From a virus, in the IMG/VR virus record IMGVR_UViG_3300044695_003432, positions 21,133-85,132 of that record: a stretch of DNA of 64,000 nt. One strand, 5' to 3'. The number at the start of each line of letters is the position of its first letter. Within the stretch, counting starts at the first letter, position 1. The notes beneath the pieces were generated by a model that saw nothing but the letters and a program-made list of their open reading frames with translations, searched no databases and was not told the origin of the DNA. The translations under genes were made by a program, and so were the position numbers. This document shows, in pieces, positions 31,129 through 41,800 of this stretch.

Positions 31129-34100
31129 TTAGCGACCAGAGTTCTTGAGCAGCTTGTTCACCTCTTCGGAGGAGGTGAGCCCGCTCTCAAGCAGGGCGTC
31201 GATGTTGAGACCGCTGGAGGCAGCTTTCAGCTTGGCGGCATCGGGCATCACGGATTGGCCCGTTGTCGTTCTGAAGTGCTCCTCGGTCATGGCGAGGGCG
31301 GTGAGCTTGTACTTCTCGTAGATGGATCGGAGAGCCTGCACCCGGTAGTTGTACGAGTCGCCTCCCTTGTAGGGGAGAGCGGTGCTCTTGTACTGCGGGG
31401 TGTTGATGAGCTTCTCAAGAGCCTCATCCACGAGGGCCTTGGACCCATCCGGCATGGGGAGCTGGACTCTGCCAAGAGTCTCTCGCCAGTAGTCGAGATA
31501 GGTCTGACCGCTCTTGTCACGGTAACTGCGGAGGTTGATACCAGGGCCGTACATCTCCTCGGGGGGAGTGAGCACGGTTCCGGTGGCAACGAGTTCCTTC
31601 ATCACGGGGGTCTGAGAGATGGGTCCGCTTTGGAACGGAGAGACCACATCGGCAACACGGTTATGGCCGGTGATGAGGTTCCACGGAGCCGCTCCCCGCA
31701 TCCCGGTCGTCACTCGACCGAAGATGTCTCGGGCGGGGTCGGAGAACTCAGACCAACCAGGGACACGGTTGCGGATGGCACCGAGCATCCCATCGGTCTC
31801 TCGCTTCTGACCATCGAACGCAACCGCCACGTCACGGACGATGCCGGGAACGATGGAGCCTGCGTAGGAGTTCAGAGCCTTCTCCACTTGGCCGGGGGAA
31901 CCCTCCAGAAGGGAGAAGAGATTGGAGAGGCCGGTGAGGAAGGTGTCGTTACTGAGCTGGCTTTGGAAGACCAGCAGCATCTTCTCGGCGATGGTCCCCC
32001 GTTCGTTCTCGTCCGTCGCCACATCGAGGGTCTCCATCATGTCTGCGATAGCCATGAGGGGACGGCTGATGGGGGAGTAACGGTTGAGCGGGTAGACCCT
32101 TCCGTTGATGATGAGGGAGTTGGGAACCCAGCCGGTGTCCATGAGAGCCTTGCGGGTCTGAGGCTCCGTGGGACCGGAGCCAGTCAGGTTGCCCGAGGCG
32201 TACAGAGACACCGCGGGCAGAGCAAGCATCGTGGACATCACGAGCTCCCCCTTCGCATGTGCCCGCGTGAGCGGATCAGGCGAAGAGAGGCGTGCTCGGA
32301 ACTGCTTACCGGCCTCAGAGGGCCGGAGGTAGTTGAAGCCCAGAGTCATGTTGGCACCGTCCGTCAAGAGGTTCGACGGGGTGCGGAGGAAGGGGACGAA
32401 GAGACGGAGGACAGGAGCCTTCTCTCGGGTCTTCTCAAGCGATCGAGCGAGGCTCCCGTTGAGAAGGTCGGAGGTCCACGTTGCCGCAGCGGCTTCGTCT
32501 ACGCCGCCTTGGAACAGGAAGGTCTTTCCATCGGCGGTCTTCGAGGCCGTCCCGTCGATGCCGTAGGCAACCTTGAGGTAATACTTCTGGAACTCCTCTG
32601 CCTTGTCCCCGGAGATTCCGAGGAGGCGGGCATCGGCGTTGGCCTGCGTCTTCACCCAAGCCTGGTACGAGACGTTCTTGAACCACTCGTCAGAGGTGTT
32701 GAGTACAATACTCGGGCCTCGGGCCAACTTGCCAAGGATGCCGGGGAGAACCGGCTCATGCTCTCCAAGGGAGTGCTGAGAGAGAATCGGCCTCTCTTTC
32801 TTCCAAGCCCGCGTGGCGTTCTGAACCGCTCGACTGTTGAGCTTGAGGGACTCGAAGGAAGTTTCAAGAAGGTTTCGGAAGTGGTTGGAGACGAGTTTTA
32901 ACTGCTGAGGATCACCCTCGTTGATCGCCCCAAGGGCTTCCTTGAGGGGGCGAAGGACGAGCATGTTGAGCCCGGTACTGAGCGGGTTGTGGTTGATGGT
33001 CTTGACACTGGAGAGCAGACCGTTCTGCCACACTTCAAGAGCTGCCTTGCCCACCTTGCCCGCGATGCCCCAGAAGTTCTCAACTGCTTGGGCGGCTTCG
33101 GACGGGCCGAGGCCTGCACGGAAGACCGCTTCGGCGTACTTCGCCTGGGCTTTGAGGACTTCAGGGCTGGCCTTGACCACATCGAGATGGGCCTTGGCCT
33201 CGGCGAGGATCTCCTCGAGCTGGCGGAGCTGGGTTGCTTGGGCGGTGGTGGGGGTTCCTTTGACTTCAGCGAGGAGTGCGGCCTTGGCGGATTCAGCGGA
33301 CTCGACCATATCCATTGCCCGTTGGAGAACGGGGTGGAAGGTAGTGCCCGCTTCTTGAGCAGCCTTGGCGACCTTCTCCGCAGCCGGGTCGGCTTGACCT
33401 GCGGCTTTGGTGGAGGTGATGCGATCCCGCTCGACGCCGAGGCGACGGAAGACCTCATCGAGGGCTTCTGACTCCTTGGTGAGGTGTTCGACATCGTTGA
33501 TCTGGAGGGCTCGACCGACAACTCGGTTCAGAGCCTTCCGCTCAACGGTGGCGTCGATCATCCCGTTCAGGAACTCCGCACTCATCTTCATGTCGCCCTT
33601 ACCTGCCATGCGGGTTGCAAGGAGGCCGTTGGCGACGACTTTGGCGTTGGCACGAGCGACCAGGGCAGGGAGCTTCTCGCCGACGCTTGCCCAGTTGTCC
33701 TGAAGGAACTTGAGCTGGGTGGGGTCGTCGATGAGTTCCACCACGTCCTTCCACGTCTGGTCGTTGGACTGGTTGATGCCAGCGACGACGGAGGCGGCTT
33801 GGTTGGTGGTGGAGTCGATCGCCTTGTGGAGCTCGTCGATCGAGGGGGTGCCTCCGAGGGTTCGGAGGTTGGTGTGTTCAAGGGTGGCGAGGGCGATTGC
33901 GTCCGAGGGGATGGCACCTTCGGACATGAGGGCTTGGACGGTGGAGACGGCGGGGGGAGGAGTGGGGGCTGAGGCGGCGGGGGGAGGAGTGGGGGCTGGG
34001 GCGGCGGACTGACCAAGTTCCGCTGGCCCACGACGAGCTTGGCCACTGACCAAGCTCGACTGAGCGTTACGGATAACAGCATCCTCGTTCAATACGATGG

Positions 34101-36036
34101 TTCCAATAGTGCCATCTAGGTTGAAAGAGAGCACGTCGTATCCGGCTGTTTTCGCCTTTACGACCGCATCGTTTACCGCGTCCACGAGGGTTTCGCCCTC
34201 ATTCAGCGACGAGCCGATGTAATCATTCGGGGGCCGCTCCCGACCAAGAAGCGTCCAGAACCCATCGTCGCCTTCTCGCAGAATCTTGGCTTCAGGCTTA
34301 GCGACAATCGTTTCAATGCTCGGGCCGTAACTTCTGGCGGATTCCGCCGAGCGGGCCATGAACGTCATGCCTTTTGCGGCATTGAACGGCTCCGCGATCC
34401 GCTCGGTTCGGGACGGGTTGGTTCCTCGATAGAACACCCGAGATGGGTCTGCGGCGGCGGGGGGCCGCTCGATCATTACAATGTGCTTGACAGGCCCGTT
34501 GGGCGTGTCGTGCATGTAAGCAACGGAGTCGAATCCCATCGACTCCATCCAGTCGGCCATTGCGGAACCGCTGAGCTTCTCCGGGGGGATTGCCTCCGCC
34601 TCGCCTTTGGGGCGTTTAGACTTCCAGACATCGTGAGTGCCCGCTTCGTTTCGGAGAACCCGCCACACAGGCATCGGCGGATCTACGTCCCCGCCGGATA
34701 CAGACATCGGCCCCCTGAGAGGCCCGTCGAGAACAGCCGAAACTTCCTTGGGCAGATCATTCCGCCTCCAGTTAGGAGGTAGCGGGGGAAATCCCATAGC
34801 GTTGTTGATGGCCTCGGTGAACTCCACAAACGTCTGCTTCGGCCCGGATTTGGTCAGATCGAGCGTCTTCTTTGGGGCAATCTCAAACTCCGCCACGGTT
34901 CCGTCTGCACGGGGCTTGTGGCCGTGGAGGATCTCGAAAGACTCCGCACCCTTACCGGGGTTCCGCTTGTCGTACCTCGCCACGGTTCGGGAGTCGGTGG
35001 ATGCGTACCTTGCCGCATCCTCGGGGTCCGTGGTGTAGAACTTGAACGGGGCCGTAGGCGGGGTGTCCTGGCCGGGGCGGATTATGTTGTCGATGGACTG
35101 AACGCCGGAGAGATGCTTGCCGCCTTCGAGCGGGGCCATGTCTCCGCGGTAGACTTTGACAGCGGCGATTGGGGCCGCATTCGCCGCATCCCCCACAACG
35201 CCATTAGACGGCACTACAGCCGTTCCAGCATTGGATGCACTCTCGGATGCACCTGAAGGTACGGACGCATCCTGGGGCATCGTAGAGGCTTTGGGAGCCT
35301 GTAGGGCCTGGGCCTCTGCCGCCAGCTTGTCTTTCTGGGCTTGGATCTTCGCCAGCAGGGCCGCAGACTCCTCGGCGGAGGCGGCTTTCTGGAGGCCCTT
35401 GGTCAGTTTGACAAGGGTTTCGATGGTGCCGAGGGCACCGTCCATAACCACGCCTTCGAGGGAGGCTTTGAGCTTCCGCTTGAGGATGGAATCATCCGCG
35501 TTCGTGGACAGGGCACGGGTGAAGTAGTTGTTCGCCGGGCCACCGAGGCGGACCAGGAGGTTTGAGAGGTTCTCGTTCTCTTGGTTGGCGAGGGCAAAGG
35601 AGGTGGCGGCACCCTGACCGGCCATCGTGGAGAGCTGCCGGAGGGCACCAGCACCACGGGAGGGAGTGAACCCAGCACCCAGCAGGCCGTAGCCAGCGGT
35701 GAACTCCAGAATCCCCTCGGCCACGGGACCGGCGGGGGTGGAGTATTGCAGGGCCGAGGGCATGGAAGCCTCTCGGTCCTCGGCTGAGACGGTGGAGAGG
35801 GTGCCGGGGCCGAAGGCAGCGTTCGCTACCGCGGCGACGTTGTTGGTGATGAGGTCGTCCTTGAGTGCTCCAACAGCACGGGGGACAGCCTTGGCGACAT
35901 CTGCCGCCATCTTGAGGTTGTTGACGTAACCCTCTGCGGCTCCCTGAACGAAGCCTTTGCCCATTTCGGCGGCGTAGTCCAGGATGCCGGGGTCAGAGGG
36001 GACGGGCTTTGAGGAGGGGGTTTCGGGGTTGCTCAT
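31129..36036 (-). CDS. gp16-like giant internal virion protein with ART-like domains (unit B)
   Basis: 1635 residues, larger than T7 gp16 (1318). Order after gp15-like and size make the call. The N terminus lacks the transglycosylase of T7 gp16. At about residues 295-525 and 533-665 there are two regions with the pattern of ADP-ribosyltransferase-fold or polyvalent-protein domains: VKVYRGDMA...FYTTDPEDAARYA...GFDSVAYMHD, and VFYRGTNPS...MTFMARSAESARSYG...GYDVLSFNLDG. The rest is helical and Ala-rich with Gly/Ala stretches near residues 100-150. It is probably ejected into the host with the DNA. Confidence 0.7.
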   Translation of the reverse strand: MSNPETPSSKPVPSDPGILDYAAEMGKGFVQGAAEGYVNNLKMAADVAKAVPRAVGALKDDLITNNVAAVANAAFGPGTLSTVSAEDREASMPSALQYSTPAGPVAEGILEFTAGYGLLGAGFTPSRGAGALRQLSTMAGQGAATSFALANQENENLSNLLVRLGGPANNYFTRALSTNADDSILKRKLKASLEGVVMDGALGTIETLVKLTKGLQKAASAEESAALLAKIQAQKDKLAAEAQALQAPKASTMPQDASVPSGASESASNAGTAVVPSNGVVGDAANAAPIAAVKVYRGDMAPLEGGKHLSGVQSIDNIIRPGQDTPPTAPFKFYTTDPEDAARYASTDSRTVARYDKRNPGKGAESFEILHGHKPRADGTVAEFEIAPKKTLDLTKSGPKQTFVEFTEAINNAMGFPPLPPNWRRNDLPKEVSAVLDGPLRGPMSVSGGDVDPPMPVWRVLRNEAGTHDVWKSKRPKGEAEAIPPEKLSGSAMADWMESMGFDSVAYMHDTPNGPVKHIVMIERPPAAADPSRVFYRGTNPSRTERIAEPFNAAKGMTFMARSAESARSYGPSIETIVAKPEAKILREGDDGFWTLLGRERPPNDYIGSSLNEGETLVDAVNDAVVKAKTAGYDVLSFNLDGTIGTIVLNEDAVIRNAQSSLVSGQARRGPAELGQSAAPAPTPPPAASAPTPPPAVSTVQALMSEGAIPSDAIALATLEHTNLRTLGGTPSIDELHKAIDSTTNQAASVVAGINQSNDQTWKDVVELIDDPTQLKFLQDNWASVGEKLPALVARANAKVVANGLLATRMAGKGDMKMSAEFLNGMIDATVERKALNRVVGRALQINDVEHLTKESEALDEVFRRLGVERDRITSTKAAGQADPAAEKVAKAAQEAGTTFHPVLQRAMDMVESAESAKAALLAEVKGTPTTAQATQLRQLEEILAEAKAHLDVVKASPEVLKAQAKYAEAVFRAGLGPSEAAQAVENFWGIAGKVGKAALEVWQNGLLSSVKTINHNPLSTGLNMLVLRPLKEALGAINEGDPQQLKLVSNHFRNLLETSFESLKLNSRAVQNATRAWKKERPILSQHSLGEHEPVLPGILGKLARGPSIVLNTSDEWFKNVSYQAWVKTQANADARLLGISGDKAEEFQKYYLKVAYGIDGTASKTADGKTFLFQGGVDEAAAATWTSDLLNGSLARSLEKTREKAPVLRLFVPFLRTPSNLLTDGANMTLGFNYLRPSEAGKQFRARLSSPDPLTRAHAKGELVMSTMLALPAVSLYASGNLTGSGPTEPQTRKALMDTGWVPNSLIINGRVYPLNRYSPISRPLMAIADMMETLDVATDENERGTIAEKMLLVFQSQLSNDTFLTGLSNLFSLLEGSPGQVEKALNSYAGSIVPGIVRDVAVAFDGQKRETDGMLGAIRNRVPGWSEFSDPARDIFGRVTTGMRGAAPWNLITGHNRVADVVSPFQSGPISQTPVMKELVATGTVLTPPEEMYGPGINLRSYRDKSGQTYLDYWRETLGRVQLPMPDGSKALVDEALEKLINTPQYKSTALPYKGGDSYNYRVQALRSIYEKYKLTALAMTEEHFRTTTGQSVMPDAAKLKAASSGLNIDALLESGLTSSEEVNKLLKNSGR

Positions 36037-37790
36037 TGATCGGATTTCTTAGCGGGAGCGAGGGAGGGCGAGTCCGAGGAGGACGAGCCGGAGCGGGTGG
36101 CGTTGAAGGGGATCTCGGACTGAATCTGCTTGACGAACTCGGTGAGCTTGGACATGGCATCCTCGGGGAGGATCTTCTTGCCCCCGCGGGAGTTCATCTT
36201 GTAGGAGAACCACTTCTCAGACAGAGCGGCCTTGGCACGGACGATGCGGGCTCCGGTCTCACTGGAGGCGGAGGGCATACCAGGCATCGGGAAGGCGAAG
36301 GCGGCTGCTGCCGGATCGTTCTCGATGTATGCGGCGACGAGCTGCTGCTCGGCGACTCGGTACGCATCTTCGATCGTGGGGAACTTCTCGGCCTGCTCGG
36401 CACGGTCGATCCACTTCGAGGCCTCGTGCTCGGTGATGGCACCGTTCTTGGCGAGGTAGAAAACATACTCAGTGCTGAGGGGATCACGAGGATCGAGTTC
36501 CTCAGACATGATGTTCGAGCGGATCAGGGCGTTCGGGGCAGAGCCGATCTCACGATCGAGCTCGTTGACGCGATCCGTGAGTTCCTTCGCTGCCCCCATC
36601 TGGCGGAAGGCATCGAAGAAGCGGGCACGGGCTCCGGGGAGATCTCCGGTTTCCTTGACGTAGCCTTCGAGTTCGCCTCGAAGGTACTTGAGGGCCTCGG
36701 AGGAGGCTTGGCTATCGGCGGTGTGGATGTTCGAGGACAGCTTGTATCGCTCATTGAAGTAGCTCTCGAAGGCCCCCGGAGGGACGTTCTGGAGCATCTC
36801 CGGGGGGAGACGATGCGAGAGGGGATTCTCCCCCGCGGCGGTGTGGGCGTAGAGCGAGTCGCTAGCGGACTTGCCCCAAGTGTCTGCGGCTTGCTTGACC
36901 GCTTCGGACTGCTGCTTCATCTCTTGGAGGATGAGCGAGTTGACGCGGGTGGCGGTGTTGTAGCGGACTTCCTGAGCGGCGGCGGTGTTGCCGAGGGGAG
37001 CTCCGTCCTTGCCCTTGAGTTGAGAGAGGATGCGGGGGGCGAGGTTGGCGTCCTTGGCTTGGAGGGAGGCCTCTTCGATGGACTCGTAGAGGATCTTGTT
37101 GGCGATCGTGGGGTGCATGGTCCGAAGCATCTCGTCGAGATGGGTCTGGACCTCGGCCACGCCATCGGCTGAGTCGAACTTCGAGCCAGCGGTAAAGATG
37201 GAGGTGAGGTAGTCTCGGGCCTTCTCTTGGCGTTCCACCTGACGCTCTTGGGAGCGTTGGTTGGACCACTGGTTCAGAACCCGAGACTTCATCGAGTCGA
37301 GTTCGGGGACCGCAGCCTCGGCAGCGAATGGCGAGAGGTTCTGAGCGAAGCCGGAGAAGTGCTCATCCCAAAGAGAAGCCACCGCGTCGGGGTTGTCTTG
37401 GAACCGAGCGGGGTCTTCTTCGAGCTTCTTATCGAACCCGAGAGCGAGCTTGCGGGCCTCGGCCTTCGCCACCTCCTGCTCGGCCTGAGCCATCGACCAG
37501 GGGTTATCCGCCCAAGGGATCTCTCCAGCATCGACCGCCTTCTTGAAGGAGGCCATGTTGTCGAGACGCTTGGTGAGGACATCCTTGGTGGCTCGGAGTT
37601 CCGAGGCACGGCGGTAGGCGGAGAACTGGCGATCGAGGACGCCTTGGAGGCGGGGATTGAACTCGCGGAGAGACGCGGCAAGCTGAAGGGCCGGGTTGGC
37701 GGGGGCAGGGGCGGCGACATCGGCCTGCCGGAACTGATCCACAGGGCGGGCCTGCGGGTCAAGGGGGACGTACGAGTTCATCGAGGACAT
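36033..37790 (-). CDS. gp15-like internal virion (core) protein (unit B)
   Basis: 585 residues, shorter than T7 gp15 (747). Hydrophilic and helical, no membrane segment; segments such as RQFSAYRRASELRATKD and LSSNIHTADSQASSEALKY. Placed between the gp14- and gp16-like genes, with a 4-base overlap to the latter. Expected to stack in the capsid core and form part of the ejection tube. Confidence 0.7.
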   Translation of the reverse strand: MSSMNSYVPLDPQARPVDQFRQADVAAPAPANPALQLAASLREFNPRLQGVLDRQFSAYRRASELRATKDVLTKRLDNMASFKKAVDAGEIPWADNPWSMAQAEQEVAKAEARKLALGFDKKLEEDPARFQDNPDAVASLWDEHFSGFAQNLSPFAAEAAVPELDSMKSRVLNQWSNQRSQERQVERQEKARDYLTSIFTAGSKFDSADGVAEVQTHLDEMLRTMHPTIANKILYESIEEASLQAKDANLAPRILSQLKGKDGAPLGNTAAAQEVRYNTATRVNSLILQEMKQQSEAVKQAADTWGKSASDSLYAHTAAGENPLSHRLPPEMLQNVPPGAFESYFNERYKLSSNIHTADSQASSEALKYLRGELEGYVKETGDLPGARARFFDAFRQMGAAKELTDRVNELDREIGSAPNALIRSNIMSEELDPRDPLSTEYVFYLAKNGAITEHEASKWIDRAEQAEKFPTIEDAYRVAEQQLVAAYIENDPAAAAFAFPMPGMPSASSETGARIVRAKAALSEKWFSYKMNSRGGKKILPEDAMSKLTEFVKQIQSEIPFNATRSGSSSSDSPSLAPAKKSDQ

Positions 37791-38399
37791 TTATGCCTTT
37801 CCGAACAGCGGGCGATAGAGCCAATCGTTCGAGGTCTTATTCGGGTCGTAGGGACCGGAGCGGGTCTGCTGCATCCCGGTGTCGTAAGCGTCGATCGCAG
37901 AGCCGCCAATGCCGAAGAGAAGGCTGAGCGGATTGCCGCCTTCAACGGGACGGGGGCGAGCGGAGACGATGCGGTTGGCGGCATCGGTGCGGAAGCCTTC
38001 AGCATCGCGGGCATCCTGAGCACGCCGCCAGTTGTAGTTGAGGAGGAGGTTGTTCTCGGTGGCCGCGGCTTGGCGGTCGAACTCGCCGAGAAGGTTGTTC
38101 ATGGTCTGAGACGAGAGACCGCGGGAGCCGAGGGCGGTGGCAGCGGCGGAGCGATCTTGGATGCTCCGGCGGGCACGCTCGGTGCCTTCATCGAGAAGGG
38201 CCTCACGCTCTTGGAGAGCACGCTCACCCTGAGCTTCGAGCTGAAGGTTGTAGTTGCTCTTGGCGTTCTTGGTGATCTCGCTGTAGACCTGGTTCTGGTA
38301 TTCGTTCTCAGACTCGGCCCGCTGGTTCTCACCGACGTACTGAGCGGTGGACTGGCCGATGCCCAGAGCTAGAGGGATTGCTGCGGCGACGGTGCACAT
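37791..38399 (-). CDS. gp14-like internal virion protein (unit B)
   Basis: 202 residues, T7 gp14 being 196. Begins MCTVAAAIPLALGIGQSTA, a short hydrophobic segment, then a Gln/Glu/Arg-rich helix (LQLEAQGERALQEREALLD), the usual gp14 pattern. It abuts the gp15-like gene. Predicted outer-membrane component of the ejection channel. Confidence 0.75.
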   Translation of the reverse strand: MCTVAAAIPLALGIGQSTAQYVGENQRAESENEYQNQVYSEITKNAKSNYNLQLEAQGERALQEREALLDEGTERARRSIQDRSAAATALGSRGLSSQTMNNLLGEFDRQAAATENNLLLNYNWRRAQDARDAEGFRTDAANRIVSARPRPVEGGNPLSLLFGIGGSAIDAYDTGMQQTRSGPYDPNKTSNDWLYRPLFGKA

Positions 38400-38839
38400 G
38401 AGGAGTAGAACTCTCTGAAGATGACACCCTTGATGTGACGCTCACCGCTGAAGGTGAAGCCCATGTGGGTGAGCCATCGGACGTGGACGGTGTTGCGGGA
38501 ATCGACAAGATTCCAGAGGTGGGGGAAATCGAGATGGAAAATGGTTTTCCAGAGCTTTGCGGTTCGCATAAACCAGCGGACATTGAGGGCCATGCGATCG
38601 GTGCCCATGAGCCACGGGACACCCACGAGTTTGTTCTCGGGGTGGGGGCCGCATCCGAAGACACCGACAATCCCCTCGGCATCCACACCGACCTTGCAGG
38701 TCGAGGAGAGGCGAAGGGAGTAGAGAAGTGCCTCCTCCGGGCTTTCACCGAAGGAGGCGAGGATTTCACGATGGTCCGCGGCACGGAGGTTGGGGGCGAG
38801 GTCGAGAAGATCACGCTCCGTTGCATCACGGATTTCCAA
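38369..38839 (-). CDS. gp13-like / DUF2833-type acetyltransferase-fold protein (unit B)
   Basis: 156 residues, MEIRDATERDLLDLAPNLR onward. The pattern (GEDPEEAL-like start, GIVGVFGCGPHPENKLVGVPW, LWNLVDSRNTVHVRWLTHMGF) is that of a GNAT-fold family found in the gp13 slot of T7-like phages, just before gp14. T7 gp13 is needed for particle assembly. The C terminus overlaps the gp14-like start by 31 bases. Unit A has no counterpart at this place. Confidence 0.7.
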   Translation of the reverse strand: MEIRDATERDLLDLAPNLRAADHREILASFGESPEEALLYSLRLSSTCKVGVDAEGIVGVFGCGPHPENKLVGVPWLMGTDRMALNVRWFMRTAKLWKTIFHLDFPHLWNLVDSRNTVHVRWLTHMGFTFSGERHIKGVIFREFYSSCAPSPQQSL

Positions 38840-41800
38840 TCAGGTTTTCCTTGAGTCAGGGGACCAGTTCCCTTCCCATGAGGCCTTGGAGAACCAGGCC
38901 GGGAACATGGAGTCATTGAGAAGGGTGGCGGTGGTCTCCTCGTTGCGGCCTCCCACCCAAGCGATGAACTCGCCGGAGGTGAGAGAGACGGTTGAGGGGG
39001 CCGATCCGTTCCCGTTGGGGAGCTGGTCCGTGAGGGCGTAGGTGGCCGTGGGGCGACCGCCTGAAGGAGTCACGAGGAACGAGAACCCAACCGCATCGGA
39101 GTAGTTGATGCGGAGGCGGTGGATCTGGAGCCGACCGTTGGTATCAGCGAGCGAGCCTCCGCCGGGGAGGGGATCACGGACGTAGAACGGGGAGAAGACA
39201 GAGGACTGTGTGTAGGACAGGCCCACCCACACAGCCTTGCTCTCCCAGTTGCCCGTGAGGCGAAGCTCGGTGGCGGAGCCTCCGACTTGCTGAGCGATGA
39301 TCGAGCCGACCGTTCCGAAGGTGGGCTGAGGGGTTGCCACGATCGTTCCCACCGAGGGCTTATCCCAAGGCAGGGTGACGGTGGTGTAGTTGCCACCAGC
39401 GTTGTAGGTTCCACCCGCGGGGGTGACTGAGACGCGACGATCAAGGAGGACCGGGTACGCGAGGGTTCCATCGGTGTAGCCGATGTCGAGGTTGAAGACC
39501 TCAAGCTCGGTGCCGGTGACTCGCCGGATCACCATGTAGAGCTTCGAGTCAATGCACCCGAGGCCGTAGATCGTGTCATCGTTGGTTCCGTTCCCTGAAG
39601 GGGCGGGAGACCAGCGATGCCAACCGGCAAGGACAGTGCGATCACCCTCGGTGGCCCACTGGTGGACCCAGATCTTCTTCCGATCCCCAGAGCACAGCAC
39701 GGCGAGGAACTTCTCAGGGACCACACAGCAGAGCTGGATGGGGTTGCCGGAGAGGTAGGTAGCGACGTGCTCAGTGCGGGGGTTGGAGGAGGCGATCTCG
39801 TTGTATGGGTCGATCACGAACTCTCGGATCTGAGTGAACGATCCGCTGCGGTAAGGGGCGAAGAGCCGCCTCTCCGCGTTGACCGGGCGGCAGTTGGCGT
39901 AGGTATCGTGTTCCGACTCGATCTCAAAGCGAGCCGTCTTGGCGGTATAGGAACCGTTGACGGTGAGGCGGAGCTGAGAGCGATCCCCGAAGACCATCGC
40001 ACGGTTGGCGAAAGGAGAGCCAGCGTGGAGGGTGAGGACGGAGTTCGTGCCAGCCTCGAAGTCGATCGGGTCGGAGTCTTGGACGGTGAGAGCAGTTCCC
40101 CTCCAGAAGTCGTAGAAGTTACCTGCCACACTCGCTGAGGCGTTGGAGCCGGAGACGAAGTGGAGGCGATTCTCGAAGAGGAAGAGATCCTGGATCTTCT
40201 GGCCCACGAAGGCGGGGGCCGGAGCGGTGATCTCATCGCCTGCCCCACGGGAAGCCCAGGCTCCCTTGGAGATCTGGAAGTAGATCTGGTTCGGAATACC
40301 CGTGACGGTGCCGGAGACGTTATCCACCTTGCGGGTGATGACGTGAGGCATCGAGGCGAGATCGAAGGAATCGGTGATGCAGGGCTTATCGACTTCGACC
40401 CAGAGACCTCGGCCCACCACGAAGTCCGTGGCGGGGGTGGGGGTGATCTCGAAGCGGACGTAGTAATCGTCCTGACCCGAGGAGGCACTTCCCTTCACGG
40501 TCATTACATCGCCATGCTCCGCGGTGTCGGGGAGATCGGCGAAGGAGTTGACTTGGTTGTAGGCGAGGCGGGTATAGGAGTTGCCTACGGAGTCGGTGAT
40601 CTCTGCGGTGAGTGCGGCGTTATCGAAGCGAGCGATGCGGAAGACACTATCGCCGGGGCGGTAGTCAACACCGTAGGTGCCGAGGTTGAGCTGTTGAGCG
40701 ATGAGCGAGGCGAGCTGAGAGACGATGTAGCTCGTCTGGATCTTCGTGGCATCGTCCGTGGGGGTGACGTACTCGACGGCCTTACCATCGACCTGAACGC
40801 GGTAGCGAACTCCGTAGCCGCCTTGGCGAATCCAGAAGAGAGCGACGTTCCGCTTACAGAAGAGAACATCCGGGATGCCCGAGGCGGTGAGATCGACGGA
40901 GACACTCGCACGGGAGTTTGTGCGGTAGACCGTTCGGCCATCGACCAGGGCCTCTTGGCGGAAAGTGTCCGTTGCCCATGAGAGCTGGTACTTGGAGCAA
41001 GTGTTGACGTAGCCGGTGATGACACTCGGCTTCGCGGTGATCGGGGAGCCTTCGAGGACGGACCCACCGGGCCACCCACCGGAGTAGTAGGTAACGAAGT
41101 CGAGGGTCTGGTCAATGAACAGACGCTCATGGGCCGCGGCGACCGAGAGCATCGACTTGGTGTTATGGCCGGTGAGGTGGTAGCGGTGGGTTGTGGTGTT
41201 GGAGCCGTCGATCGTGTTGGAGCCGACCTTGACGCCGATGATCTTCATGCCGGGGGCGATGAGGAGCTTGGCGGAGGTGTAGGACCAGTTACTCGGGGGA
41301 GAGGTGTTGCTGAGATCGTTGGGATCTCGCACATCACCCTGGCCCGCGGCGGGCAGGGTACAGGTGCGGCGGTAGGTGCCAGTGACTTCCCATCGGCTGT
41401 TGCCTGCATCCCAAGTGGTTGAGCCGGTGATGATGAACTCAACGAGATCGGTGCCGAGGTACGGGGCGTCGTTGACGTTCTCTTGGAGGAAGCGGACGTT
41501 ACCGGAGAAGGCCACGTTCGCTCGAACACAGTTGTAGCAGGTGGCCGAGCGTTGCTCGGGGATGTTGCCTGCGTACCAGTTCCAGAAGTTGAGGGTGACG
41601 CTCTCGGTTCCACACGAGGGGGTTGTGGAGGAGGAGACAGAGGCGAGGGCGGGAGTGACACTCCGGTTCACGAGGAGCGTGGTGTCCGCAAGCGTGAGAG
41701 CACGGAGATCGTGGCGAGGGGTAGAGCAGGCGAGGTACGCGGCGGTTCCCGAGTCGTAGATGACGGGGAAGGATGTGCCAGCGAGGTTGAACGCCTTGAG

